Shown here: piece by piece, positions 1 through 8,234 of the stretch
How the letters are laid out: each line of letters opens with the position of its first letter
Numbering within the stretch: position 1 is the stretch's first letter
From: Saprospirales bacterium
Lineage (GTDB): Bacteria > Bacteroidota > Bacteroidia > Chitinophagales > Saprospiraceae
Direction: 5' to 3'
Assembly: GCA_016703765.1 (NCBI GenBank)
Contig: JADJBL010000032.1
Location: 1-36,342, forward strand
Length of the DNA stretch: 36,342 nucleotides
The notes under the pieces: generated by a model
Seen by the model: only the letters and a program-made list of their open reading frames with translations
Databases searched by the model: none
Told to the model about the DNA's origin: nothing
Made by a program: the position numbers and the translations under genes

Positions 1-61
1 CTTCCCGTAGTCGTATTGAAAGACGGCCTGGCCCTGACCAACCCCTCCCTTCCCGAGCCGC
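1..61 (+). pseudogene. Out-of-frame N-terminal piece of the thioredoxin-reductase-like gene
   Basis: Frame 1 at the window edge reads [19 protein letters not shown]. This matches what I know of the linker that precedes the FAD domain in long thioredoxin-reductase-like proteins (a segment like LPVV-x-DG-x-x-L-x-x-P-S). The frame then runs into unrelated sequence, while the expected continuation ([18 protein letters not shown]) appears in frame 2 from about base 74. A two-base loss, or a one-base gain, near bases 58-62 would join the two parts. The gene therefore starts upstream of the window, and ATG 98 is probably an internal methionine. Whether the shift is real or a sequencing error cannot be told from one sequence. 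Confidence 0.72.
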
Positions 62-97
62 CACGGGGTCGGTCTCCAGCAAAAGGCCAGCAAGGAA

Positions 98-1081
98 ATG
101 TACGATGTCCTTATCATCGGCGCGGGGCCCGCGGGTTTGGCGGCCTCCGTATATGGTTCCTGCGAGGGACTGAAGACCCTGCTCATCGAACGGAGCAACC
201 CCGGCGGACAGGCCAGCGACAGCTCCCGCATCGAAAATTACCTCGGCTTCCCCACCGGCCTTTCCGGCGCAGAATTATCCCGGCGGGCCATCATGCAAAC
301 CCTCCGCTTTGGAACGGAAATCCTCACGCCCATAGAAGTGAAAAATATCCGGGTAAAAGACGGGTACAAAATCACCGAGATGAAGGATGGATCCGAGGTG
401 TACAGCAAAACGGTCGTCATCGCCACAGGGGTCGAATACAGAAAACTGGAAATCCCCGGGGTGGAGCATTTCACCGGCGCCGGGGTGTATTACGGCGCCG
501 CATCCGTGGAGGCGAATGCCTGCCGCAACGAGACCATCTACATCGTGGGCGGAGGCAATTCCGCCTGCCAGGCGGCCCTCTATCTCAGCAAATTTGCAAA
601 AGAGGTCAACATCCTCATCCGGCGCGATGCCCTCTCGCAAATAGCCGCAAATTATCTGGTGGAAAATATCGCCCGCACCCCCAACATACACGTCATTCCC
701 CACACGGAGGCCATCTCCTGCTCCGGCGCTTCCGTGTTGGAAAGCATCGTCCTCAAAAATGCCAAAACCGGGGAAGAAAAAACCGTGCCCGCAAAAGCCC
801 TTTTTATCTATATTGGCACAAGACCCAGCTCCGGCTGGCTAAACGAGCTCGTGCTGAAAGACACGAAAGGCTACGTTCTTTCCGGAGGTGAAATCATGAA
901 AGACAAATCATTCCACACCTTTTGGAAATTGAACCGCGAACCCTTCCTGCCCGAAACGAGCATCCCCGGCATTTTCGCTTCGGGCGATGTAAGATCCGGC
1001 GCCCAGGCGGGTATTTCTGCCGCCGTAGGCGAAGGCGCCCTGGTCATCCGGTTTGTTAGGAAATATTTGCAGGAAATGTAA
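98..1081 (+). CDS. Thioredoxin-reductase-like FAD/NAD(P)H oxidoreductase lacking the CxxC (5' part out of frame)
   Basis: A two-dinucleotide-domain flavoprotein of 327 residues from this ATG. The FAD site GAGPAG is at residues 8-13, followed by the IENYLGFP segment typical of this family. A second Rossmann motif, VGGGNSA, lies near residue 150, and the C-terminal FAD signature [20 protein letters not shown] near residue 300. Canonical thioredoxin reductases carry CAxC just before the second Rossmann motif; here that stretch reads [14 protein letters not shown], so the redox dithiol is missing. This is characteristic of the longer family fused to an N-terminal sensor or receiver-like domain. 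The thioredoxin-reducing function is therefore doubtful and the electron acceptor unknown. The ATG lies only a few bases after AAGGA and coding homology continues upstream in frame 2, so it is probably not the true start. Confidence 0.85.
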   Translation: MYDVLIIGAGPAGLAASVYGSCEGLKTLLIERSNPGGQASDSSRIENYLGFPTGLSGAELSRRAIMQTLRFGTEILTPIEVKNIRVKDGYKITEMKDGSEVYSKTVVIATGVEYRKLEIPGVEHFTGAGVYYGAASVEANACRNETIYIVGGGNSACQAALYLSKFAKEVNILIRRDALSQIAANYLVENIARTPNIHVIPHTEAISCSGASVLESIVLKNAKTGEEKTVPAKALFIYIGTRPSSGWLNELVLKDTKGYVLSGGEIMKDKSFHTFWKLNREPFLPETSIPGIFASGDVRSGAQAGISAAVGEGALVIRFVRKYLQEM

Positions 1082-1085
1082 AACA

Positions 1086-1163
1086 GTTTTTAGTTTTTAG
1101 TTTTTAGTTTTTAGTTGTCAGGTTCCTGTACTAACTAAAAATTAAAAACTAAAAACTAAAAAC
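1086..1163. terminator. AT-rich inverted repeat of heptamers between convergent genes
   Basis: The left arm (1086-1116) is four copies of the heptamer TTTTTAG. The right arm (1133-1163) is its reverse complement with one mismatch, around a 16-base loop. It lies between the stop of the flavoprotein gene (1081) and the stop of the RND pump gene (1169), which converge here, so it can act as a terminator in both directions. Unlike a classical terminator the stem has almost no GC pairs. Confidence 0.6.
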
Positions 1164-1168
1164 TTCCT

Positions 1169-4100
1169 TTAAAGTTTCGGCGGCAACAAAAAGTACAACA
1201 ACGGCGTCACGATCCGGCTCAGGAAGGTCGAGGAGATCAATCCCCCGATCAATACCCAGGCCAGGGGCGAGATGAGGGGCGAATTTTCCAGCACCAGCGG
1301 GGTCATCCCGCCGATGGCCGTCATGGAGGTGAGCAGGATGGGGAGAAAACGCGTCTCCGCCCCCTCGATGATCGCCTCCCGCAGAGGCTTGCCCTGCTGG
1401 CGCAACTGGTTGGTGTAATCCACCAGCAAAATGGAGTTCTTGATCTCGATGCCCACCAGGGCGATCATGCCCACCGTGGCGACAAACGACAGGGTCTCCC
1501 CCGTCAGGTACAAAATCACCAGTGCGCCGATGATACCCAGCGGCACCACCGACAACACGATCAGGGTGCTCTTGAAGGTGCGGAATTCCAATACCAGAAT
1601 AGCCAGCAGGCCAAAGGAGGCGATGATGATGATGGCGCCCATACCCCCGAACGATTCTTCGCGGCTCTCCCGCTCCCCCGCTGCGACGAAGCTGTACCCT
1701 CTGGGCAACTCGAAGTCCTCCAGCTTGCCCAGGATCTCGTCGGTGAGTTTGTCGGTATTGTAGCCCGTTTGCACGAAGCTGCTCACGTTGGTGTAGCGCT
1801 CCTTGTTGTAGTGGCGGATTTGCGGCGGAGAATCCTTCAACTCGAGGGTGGCCACCTGGGTCAGGGGTATCAGGGCGCCGGAGAGGCTGGTCACGTATAT
1901 TTTGGAAAAGATCTGCAAGGCCTCTGCGTCGTCCTTGTAGAGCGACACGTTGATTTTGTACTCATCCCCTTCCTCTGTGCGGAAAAGTCCCGCCTCGAGG
2001 CCCGCAAGGCCCAAACGCACGGTCTTGGCCACCTCTGCGGGCAAAATGCCCAGCATGCCGGCCTTGTCCCGGTTGATCTGAACCTCCAGGTCGGTCTTGA
2101 CCCGACGCAAACGGTTGCTGACGTACAGGGTGCCTTCCGTCTTTGCCATGATCTCCTCCACACCCACGGCGAGCTCCCGCAAGGTGTCGAGGTTGGGACC
2201 CACGATCCGGATATCGATCGGCGCAATTACGGGCGTACCTTGTTGAAACTGCACCACCCGGATCTCGGCGCCGGGGTAAGAGGCATAGGCCTGCCGCAGG
2301 GTGTCTGCGAAAGCGATGATGTCGGGCACGTGCATGTCCGGGTCGACGAGCACGAACAACTGGGAGTAGTTGGCAGAAGTTTCCCGCTGGAAGGTGTTGT
2401 AATACACCCGCGGATTGCCCTTGCCGATGTTCGCGTTCACGGTCCTCACTGCGGGCCTTTTCAGCAGGTCCGCTTCAATATCGCGGGTAATGGCATCGGT
2501 GGCTTCCAGGTTGCTGCCCAGGGGGGTCTCGATATTGACCATCATCATCGGCTTTTCCGACAGGGGAAAAAGGCTGAACCCGATGCTGGGTATGAGCATC
2601 AGGCTGCCCACGAAAATAAGCGCCGTGCCCGCCAGGGTCAGAATCGGATGCCGGAAAGCCCAGTGCAGCACGACCTGGTAAGGGCGGTTGAGGTATTTGT
2701 TGAAAGCGCGGAGGAAAAAATTGCCCTCCGTGCGCTCATGCGGGCGCAGGATCAGGCTCGACAGGAAGGGTATGATGGTGAGGGCCACGAACAAGGACGC
2801 CAGCACCGTCATGATCACCGCCATGGGCAAGCTGCGGATGAACTGCCCCGATCCTTCGGGCAAAAAGGCCAGGGGTAAAAAGGCCAGGACCAGCGTCACC
2901 GTACATCCCACAACCGCCACACCGATCTGCTTCGTGGCCGCGATCGCGGCCTCCCGTCTGGAGAGTCCCTGTCGCAAAAATCGCTCGATGTTCTCCACGA
3001 TCACGATCGAGTCGTCCACCAGCAAGCCCAGCGCCACGACCATACCCACGATGCTGAGCTGGTTGAGGGTGTAATCGAGCAGGTCGAGGATGGCGAGACC
3101 GATGGAGAGGGATAGGGGGATGGAGATCATCACCACGATCGAGGCGCGCCAGCCCAGGGGTGTGAGCGTGAGCAGGACCAAGAACACGGCGATGGCGAAA
3201 TCCCGCCCGAGGCCGGAGAGCCGGCGCGTCACGCTTTCTGCCTGGTCGAATCCGTTTTCCAGCCCGATATCTTCGGGCAGTTCGGCCTTGAACTCTTCGA
3301 GGATGGGCTCCATCTGCTCCCGGGCCTGCACGATGTTCTTCCGGTCTTTCAGATAGCTGATCACCCACATGGCGCGGCGGCCGTTGAAGCGGGCCAGGTG
3401 GCTGGCCTCCGATTCGCCGAAATGGACATCGGCGATGTCCGCCAGGTGAATGATACGCCCCTCGGGGGAGGTATGGACCACCGTTTTGCGGATATCTTCC
3501 AGCGAGCCAAAATCGGTCGAGGTCTTGATGTTAAACCGCTTCGGGCCGATGTCGATGCTTCCGCCCGGAATATTCATGTTATTGGCTTGCAAGGCGCCGA
3601 GGATCTGGTTGAGGCCCAGGCGCTGCTGCGCCATTTTTTCGAGGTTAATCCTGATCTGCACCTCCTGTTCGGGAAAGGCCTGCAATTCGACCCTTTTCAG
3701 ATCGCCGACCTTTTCCAGGCGGCGCTTGAGTTCCTCGGCCTGTTTTTCGAGGGTTTCGTAGCTGGCCGTTTCGGAAATCAGCGCACTTTGCAAAATAGCC
3801 ACATCGGAGGAGGCTGCCTTGATGATTTCCAGGTTGTAGATATCTTCCGGCAGGTCGGGGATCAGCTTGTTGACCTCCCGCGTAATATCGTTGTTTTTGC
3901 CGTCGCGGTCCACGCCGTAGTTGAATTCCACCTGCATGATCATGAAGCCGTCGTCGCAGTTGGTTTCAATTTTTTTAATGTCTTCCAGTTCGTACAGGAC
4001 GTCCTCGATGGGGTCGGCCACTAGTTCCTCCAGGTCGGCCGGGCTGGTGCCCGGGTAGATGGCCAGCACGATGAAGATGGGCGCGTCGAATGGGGGGTCC

Positions 4101-4207
4101 TCCCCCCGGGGCATATTGAGCAGGGAACTGATCCCCAGCACCAGGACCATGATAAAGATGATCAGGGTAAAGGAGGAGTTCCGGACGGAAAATTCCGAGA
4201 TTTTCAT
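1169..4207 (-). CDS. RND-family efflux pump, inner membrane permease
   Basis: A 1012-residue AcrB/MexB-type (HAE1-like) proton-driven transporter, full length for the family. It starts with a cytoplasmic helix and TM1 (residues 10-32), followed by the first porter domain. TM4 carries the paired aspartates of the proton relay (VALGLLVDDSIV, D398 and D399). A second periplasmic domain and the C-terminal membrane bundle follow. It is the last gene of a tetR-controlled operon (outer membrane factor, adaptor, pump) and starts 35 bp after the adaptor stop. Together the three proteins form a tripartite pump spanning both membranes. The substrate cannot be read from the sequence; multidrug or solvent export is usual for this type. 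No heavy-metal (CusA-type) methionine signature was evident. Confidence 0.93.
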   Translation of the reverse strand: MKISEFSVRNSSFTLIIFIMVLVLGISSLLNMPRGEDPPFDAPIFIVLAIYPGTSPADLEELVADPIEDVLYELEDIKKIETNCDDGFMIMQVEFNYGVDRDGKNNDITREVNKLIPDLPEDIYNLEIIKAASSDVAILQSALISETASYETLEKQAEELKRRLEKVGDLKRVELQAFPEQEVQIRINLEKMAQQRLGLNQILGALQANNMNIPGGSIDIGPKRFNIKTSTDFGSLEDIRKTVVHTSPEGRIIHLADIADVHFGESEASHLARFNGRRAMWVISYLKDRKNIVQAREQMEPILEEFKAELPEDIGLENGFDQAESVTRRLSGLGRDFAIAVFLVLLTLTPLGWRASIVVMISIPLSLSIGLAILDLLDYTLNQLSIVGMVVALGLLVDDSIVIVENIERFLRQGLSRREAAIAATKQIGVAVVGCTVTLVLAFLPLAFLPEGSGQFIRSLPMAVIMTVLASLFVALTIIPFLSSLILRPHERTEGNFFLRAFNKYLNRPYQVVLHWAFRHPILTLAGTALIFVGSLMLIPSIGFSLFPLSEKPMMMVNIETPLGSNLEATDAITRDIEADLLKRPAVRTVNANIGKGNPRVYYNTFQRETSANYSQLFVLVDPDMHVPDIIAFADTLRQAYASYPGAEIRVVQFQQGTPVIAPIDIRIVGPNLDTLRELAVGVEEIMAKTEGTLYVSNRLRRVKTDLEVQINRDKAGMLGILPAEVAKTVRLGLAGLEAGLFRTEEGDEYKINVSLYKDDAEALQIFSKIYVTSLSGALIPLTQVATLELKDSPPQIRHYNKERYTNVSSFVQTGYNTDKLTDEILGKLEDFELPRGYSFVAAGERESREESFGGMGAIIIIASFGLLAILVLEFRTFKSTLIVLSVVPLGIIGALVILYLTGETLSFVATVGMIALVGIEIKNSILLVDYTNQLRQQGKPLREAIIEGAETRFLPILLTSMTAIGGMTPLVLENSPLISPLAWVLIGGLISSTFLSRIVTPLLYFLLPPKL

Positions 4208-4242
4208 TGGATAATAGTTTTGAGTGCTCTATCAATGGTTTA

Positions 4243-5281
4243 TTACCGAATGGAAATAGCCTGCCCTTCCCGCAAATAAGGCGCTCCGGCGGTGATGACG
4301 GCGTCCACCCCTTCCAAACCCTGGGTGACGGCCACTTTTTCCCCGAAAAGAAAACCGATCTGCACCGGAATGCGCCTGGCATGACCCTTGGAGTCGGAGG
4401 TGTAGACAAAAGCATGTTTGCCGTTGCTTTCCACGAGCGCCTCGATGGGGATCAGGGCATAGGTATGTCCGTTTTTCGGCTGGATCATCACCGAGGCCAC
4501 CAGGCCGGCGGCCAGGCGCTTTCCCTAGGGGCTGGAGCCGCAGCTCGGCGTCGAAGGTGCCGCTTTGGGGATTGGCCACCACGGCCAATTGGCTCACTGT
4601 GGCCGGAAGGGTGTCGCCGGGATAGGCGTCGAGGGTCACTTTGGCCAGGTCTCCCAACTGAAGCCGGGCCCAGTCGCGGTCGGAAAGCCCCACCTGGAGG
4701 ATCCAGTCCTGAGAGCCCGCGCCCATCAGGTAATACACCGGCATGCCGGGCCCCGTCACCTCCCCTTCGAAGAGCAGCTGGCGCACCACCTTCCCGTGGA
4801 AAGGCGCCCGGATCTCGGAAAATTGCCGGTTGAATTCGGCGATTTGTACGTTTTGGGTAGCCAAATCCACGGCGGTGCCCGCATTTTGGACCTGCTCGTA
4901 GGTGGCGATGGAGTCGGCATGGAGGTTTTGCGCCCGTTCGAGATCTCGTTTGGCTTTGGCCAGGCCTTCTTTTGTCTGTCGCACCTGCGCGTCGATCTCG
5001 GTGAGGGCGATCGCGGCGAGGAGCTGCCCTTTTGCGACCACGGCGCCCTCTTCGACGAAGGTGCGTTTGATGACGCCGCCGGTTTTAAAGGATACGCGGG
5101 CTTCGCTGCTCGTGGCCACCATGCCCGAAGCCAGGATTGGCGGGCTGACCTGGGTCCGCTCCACGGCGGCAGTTTTTACGAAAATGGCGGCGGATGTTCC
5201 GACCGGGGTGTCCGCGCTTTCCTCGGGTTTGTCCGAGCAGGCGACGGCGATCAAGAGGATGAGGAGGAGGAGGTATTTCAT
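4243..5281 (-). CDS. RND efflux periplasmic adaptor lipoprotein (single-base frameshift)
   Basis: Membrane fusion protein of the pump. The signal peptide MKYLLLLILLIAVAC ends in a lipobox with C15, so the protein is probably anchored as a lipoprotein. A beta-barrel/lipoyl segment (GGVIKRTFVEEGAVVAKGQLLA), a coiled-coil hairpin (about residues 100-140) and the second lipoyl half (FHGKVVRQLLFEGEVTGPG) follow. After LQPLGK the frame is lost. The proper C terminus (LAAGLVASVMIQPKNGH..., ending REGQAISIR) continues one frame over and stops at 4243. The junction is in GGGAAAGCGCC on the coding strand (about 4517-4526). Removing one base gives 1038 nt, an intact 345-residue protein. The uncorrected frame reads on to 4232 with unrelated residues. 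A homopolymer sequencing error is the likeliest cause. Confidence 0.87.
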
Positions 5282-5313
5282 GAGTGATTGAGTTATTGAG
5301 TGATTGAGTGATT
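5282..5313. repeat. Four tandem octamers in the adaptor gene leader
   Basis: GAGTGATT occurs four times in perfect register (second copy GAGTTATT), immediately upstream of the adaptor ATG at 5281 when read on the minus strand. The repeat fills the place where a ribosome binding site would be. A slippage-prone leader could alter translation, but this is inference. Confidence 0.75.
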
Positions 5314-5319
5314 GCTGTG

Positions 5320-5345
5320 TCCGCCGAAGCTTTAGCGTAGGCGGA
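5320..5345. repeat. 26-base palindromic repeat, copy 1
   Basis: Stem TCCGCC/GGCGGA with the inner sequence GAAGCTTTAGCGTA. In reverse complement it matches the copy at 13635-13660 and the split copy at 13918-13963. It sits between the outer membrane factor stop (5351) and the octamer array. Confidence 0.7.
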
Positions 5346-5350
5346 AGGTT

Positions 5351-6676
5351 TTAAAGATTATTCGCGGTAGCGCGTTGAAACTGTGCCCAATATATCCAGG
5401 CCTGGTAGCGGGCGATGGAGGCCTCCAGCTCGAGGTTGGTCCATTGGGTGCGGGCGTCGAGGAGCTCGATATAGTTGGCCTGGTTTTCGCGGAATCGTTT
5501 CAGGGTTTCTCCGTAGAACCGCTCGGCCGATTGTAATTGGGAATCGTAGCTGTTGCCGATGGCGATGGCCGATTGCAGCGATTGGGTGGCCTGGATGACC
5601 TGAAGGTCGATCTGCCTGACAGCCCATTCGCGCTGGGCCTCTACGGCCAGCGCACCGAGCTCGGCTTGTTGTAGGCGCTTGGAGTGCCTGGCGCCGTCCC
5701 AGAGCGGAACGTTCACGGATAGCCCGAGTATGGCGTAGCCATCCCATGCGAAGTTGAAATCCTGGGAGCCCAGGTCGAGTTGAAGGCCCACGCGGGGGTA
5801 TCTCCACTTCTCCTCCCGTTCGATGGCCAGGGCATTTAACCTCGCCGCGGTTTCCAACTGGTCAAGCTCTTCCCTTTGCCCCCGGGTCGCCGAGACCCCA
5901 GGCAGGGCCTCGAACGCGGGATCCGCATCCACCGCCGCGTCGTAGGGCCGGCCCAGCAGGTTGTTGAAATTGGCCTGCGCCAGCGTTTGTTGCGATTCGG
6001 CCTGAAATTTCCGGGCCTCTACCGAGCTGATCTCTCCCTGTATCCGAAGCAGGGAGGAGGGAATGGCCATGCCGTTGCGCACCAGTCCCTCGTTGAGGCG
6101 GTGGCTCTCCTGGAGCAGGGCCAGCGCATTGTCGTAGATATTGATCGCCTCCGAAGCCAGGAGGTACTGAAAATAAGCCGTTTGCACATCGCGCACCAGG
6201 TCTCTTTTCCGCAGGGCCAGCGTGCTTTCCTCCAGGTTCACCTGTTCGGCCCGGGCCTTTTCCTGGAGACGGACATCGGGGTTATAGAGCGGCATGGTGG
6301 TGCGGAGGCGGAGGTCGTAAAAGTTGTTGGGGAGAAATTGCTCTTCGGCGTTTTCGACCTGCGGAAAATTGTTGGTTTGGGTCAGTTGGTTGAGGGTGGA
6401 ATACACGGGGTTGAGCAGGTCTCCGATGGGGATGGAGATGGAGCGGCCGCCGGCGGCCAGGGAGTAGGTTCCGCCAAGATTGACTTCCGGAAGGTAGAAG
6501 CCTTTGGCCTCGGCCAGCGCCACCTGGCTTTTTTCGAGGATCAGGTTCTGTTCTTTCAGGTAGGGCGATTGTTCGATGGCCTCCAGGACATAGGCGTCGA
6601 GCAGGGCGCCCTGCCCCCGGAGCAGGGGTCCGGCCAATAGCATGGCGAAAAGCGTGAGGATCAGATGGGGTCTCAT
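5351..6676 (-). CDS. TolC-family outer membrane efflux channel
   Basis: A 441-residue outer membrane factor. It has an N-terminal signal peptide (MRPHLILTLFAMLLAGPLLRG), then two outer-membrane-efflux repeats rich in Gln and Ala coiled coil: the first spans about residues 25-230 (with IEQSPYLKEQNLILEKSQVALAEAKG cut in two by a helix turn) and the second about residues 250-435. The segment FYLPEVNLGGTYS is typical of the strand that enters the beta-barrel. It is the first gene of the efflux operon on the minus strand, 63 bp after tetR and separated from it by a terminator and an operator, so it probably has its own tetR-controlled promoter. It is expected to form the trimeric exit duct for the adaptor and pump downstream. 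Confidence 0.9.
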   Translation of the reverse strand: MRPHLILTLFAMLLAGPLLRGQGALLDAYVLEAIEQSPYLKEQNLILEKSQVALAEAKGFYLPEVNLGGTYSLAAGGRSISIPIGDLLNPVYSTLNQLTQTNNFPQVENAEEQFLPNNFYDLRLRTTMPLYNPDVRLQEKARAEQVNLEESTLALRKRDLVRDVQTAYFQYLLASEAINIYDNALALLQESHRLNEGLVRNGMAIPSSLLRIQGEISSVEARKFQAESQQTLAQANFNNLLGRPYDAAVDADPAFEALPGVSATRGQREELDQLETAARLNALAIEREEKWRYPRVGLQLDLGSQDFNFAWDGYAILGLSVNVPLWDGARHSKRLQQAELGALAVEAQREWAVRQIDLQVIQATQSLQSAIAIGNSYDSQLQSAERFYGETLKRFRENQANYIELLDARTQWTNLELEASIARYQAWIYWAQFQRATANNL

Positions 6677-6696
6677 GTTTTACTAAGTTAATTTAA

Positions 6697-6709
6697 TGAA
6701 CACTGTTCA
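6697..6709. promoter_or_regulatory. Putative TetR operator upstream of the efflux operon
   Basis: TGAAC-ACT-GTTCA is a perfect dyad lying 20 bp upstream of the outer membrane factor start. The same half-sites with the same 3-bp spacer occur in the tetR promoter (7389-7403). Shared half-sites in both promoters support one repressor acting on both. Confidence 0.75.
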
Positions 6710-6721
6710 CGATCAGAACCT

Positions 6722-6740
6722 AAAAAAAGCGCAGGGCGCT
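6722..6740 (-). terminator. Intrinsic terminator after tetR
   Basis: On the minus strand, AGCGC-CCT-GCGCT followed by seven T lies directly after the tetR stop codon. It would separate tetR transcription from the efflux operon. Confidence 0.8.
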
Positions 6741-7351
6741 TACTTTGCTTCGTATTGTTGAAGGAGTTGCCTGAGGCAATGCCGGATGATGGGTTCGATC
6801 TGATCCGGGGGGATCATCTGGAACCGTTCGCGCAGGTGAAGGGTGACCAGCCCGTGCACGGTTGCCCAGAGTGTGACGCAGAGCACTTCGGGGTCGATGG
6901 GTTTGAGCTGGCCTTTGTCGATAGCTTTGGCGGCCACATCCCTGAAATAATGATAGGTGCGGAAGCCCTCCTCCCATTCGCAATCCGGGTGGATGGCCTT
7001 CATGGGGGCGCGCAGCACGAACATGAGCTCGTAGAGTTGCGGGTTGGCCAGCGCAAAGGTGATATAGCTGTCGCCGATGGCGTATAACTGATCGAGGGGT
7101 TCGGGGTGCATCTCCGTTTTCTGCATCGCGACCATCAGTTGCTGAAAAGCCACGATATGGAGTTCGTGGAGGATCTCGTCCTTGTCCTTGAAATACACGT
7201 AGATCGTACCCGGGCTGTATTCGACCCGCTCGGCGATCCTCCGGATGGATGTGTTTTCGAAGCCTTCCTCCAGGAAGACCTCCATGGCCCCTTTGAGGAT
7301 GAGGCCGCGCAATTCCACTTTTTCCCGCTCTTTGCGCTCGTTAATTCCCAT
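6740..7351 (-). CDS. TetR/AcrR-family transcriptional repressor
   Basis: 203 residues. The N-terminal helix-turn-helix (about residues 15-60) contains FLEEGFENTSIRRIAERVEY followed by SPGTIYVYFKDKDEIL, the hallmark of the family. The C-terminal part (about residues 80-200) is a helical ligand-binding domain. It precedes an RND efflux operon on the same strand. Its own promoter has a dyad operator, and the same dyad lies before the efflux genes. The likely role is repression of the pump and of itself, relieved by a pump substrate. The ATG at 7351 is chosen because the promoter elements are 30-60 bp upstream and the basic N terminus (MGINERKEREKVELRG) is usual for the family. Confidence 0.93.
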   Translation of the reverse strand: MGINERKEREKVELRGLILKGAMEVFLEEGFENTSIRRIAERVEYSPGTIYVYFKDKDEILHELHIVAFQQLMVAMQKTEMHPEPLDQLYAIGDSYITFALANPQLYELMFVLRAPMKAIHPDCEWEEGFRTYHYFRDVAAKAIDKGQLKPIDPEVLCVTLWATVHGLVTLHLRERFQMIPPDQIEPIIRHCLRQLLQQYEAK

Positions 7352-7380
7352 TTTGAATTGCTTTAAATATTTTAACGATG

Positions 7381-7411
7381 CAAATATATTGAACGGTGTT
7401 CAAAATGTCAA
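7381..7411 (-). promoter_or_regulatory. tetR promoter with an operator filling the spacer
   Basis: On the minus strand, TTG (7411-7409, within TTGACA) is followed after 20 bp by TATATTTG (7388-7381). This fits the Bacteroidota sigma consensus TTG / TAnnTTTG. The spacer holds the dyad TTGAAC-GGT-GTTCAA (7389-7403). A repressor bound there would cover the promoter completely. Confidence 0.8.
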
Positions 7412-7448
7412 AAAATCAATCCTTTTTTTCCCGAAAATCCTCTAAAAA

Positions 7449-7514
7449 ACCGCAAAGGCGCAAAGGGCGCTAAGAAGATTTAGGTCTACTTAGCGCCCTT
7501 TGCGCCTTTGCGGT
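7449..7514. terminator. Perfect 26-bp inverted repeat downstream of the peroxidase gene
   Basis: The left arm (7449-7474) and right arm (7489-7514) are exact reverse complements around a 14-base loop. The arm is built from near-repeats of GCAAAGGCGC and ends in GCTAAG. It lies 43 bp past the peroxidase stop on the minus strand and before the tetR promoter, so it fits a terminator insulating tetR. Confidence 0.7.
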
Positions 7515-7557
7515 AAATAACTTATTTAAAAAACGCCCAAAATGAAGGCGCCCAAAA

Positions 7558-8154
7558 CTATTTCAACAACCCCGTAATCTCCTCCCCCATCGGCAACACC
7601 TTGGAGGAAAAACTGCCGATGAGCTGGCCTTCGGGAGAGACGAGGAATTTATGGAAATTCCATTTCACTTCGTGAAAACTTTCCCCGTTCAGCTCGCGGT
7701 TGCAGAGCCATTGGTAGATTGGGTGCTGGTCGGCGCCTTTGACGTAGATCTTGGAGCTCATGGGGAAGGTGACGCCGTAGGTGTTGCTGCAAAACTCCTG
7801 GATCTTGGCTTCGCTGTCGGGCTCCTGGAACATAAACTGGTTGCAGGGAAAACCGACGACCACGAGCCGGTCCTGATATTGCTCGGAGAGTTTCTGAAGG
7901 TCTTCATATTGATAGGTGTATCCGCAATTCGAAGCCACGTTCACACACAACACATATTTCCCTTTGTAATCGCTCATCCGGAGGGTGTCGCCCGCGATGC
8001 CTTTGACGGACAAATCGTAAAAAGAAGTTTGATCCGAAATGGGCCGGACAGCGGCTTTTTTTATAAGCCCCAGATTCGACAGCCAGGAAGTAAGGGATAA
8101 CAGGATAACCATATAGTATACCATTTGAGTGATGCGTTTCGGGTCTAACAACAA
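7558..8154 (-). CDS. Glutathione peroxidase family protein, membrane-anchored or secreted
   Basis: A 198-residue thiol peroxidase of the GPx family with catalytic cysteine (not selenocysteine) in NVASNCGYT (C77). The conserved second motif is GFPCNQF (Q106) and the third KWNFHKF (W165, N166), which complete the catalytic tetrad. Residues 12-30 are hydrophobic, so the enzyme probably has a signal anchor or a cleaved signal; a start at M11 or M15 is also possible. It likely reduces hydroperoxides with thioredoxin-type donors, as bacterial Cys-GPx usually do. It stands alone between two hairpins. Confidence 0.92.
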   Translation of the reverse strand: MLLDPKRITQMVYYMVILLSLTSWLSNLGLIKKAAVRPISDQTSFYDLSVKGIAGDTLRMSDYKGKYVLCVNVASNCGYTYQYEDLQKLSEQYQDRLVVVGFPCNQFMFQEPDSEAKIQEFCSNTYGVTFPMSSKIYVKGADQHPIYQWLCNRELNGESFHEVKWNFHKFLVSPEGQLIGSFSSKVLPMGEEITGLLK

Positions 8155-8177
8155 AACAGGGAATAAGTTGAAAAGAT

Positions 8178-8211
8178 AAGGGGGGCGCCTGACATTGCAA
8201 GCGCCCCCCTT
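8178..8211. terminator. GC-rich hairpin after the SusD-like gene
   Basis: AAGGGGGGCGC (8178-8188) pairs exactly with GCGCCCCCCTT (8201-8211) around a 12-base loop. Weaker outer pairing of GTTGAA with TTCAAC extends the stem. It lies 23 bp past the SusD-like stop on the minus strand. Confidence 0.7.
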
Positions 8212-8234
8212 AAACTATTCAACAATTCAACTTC

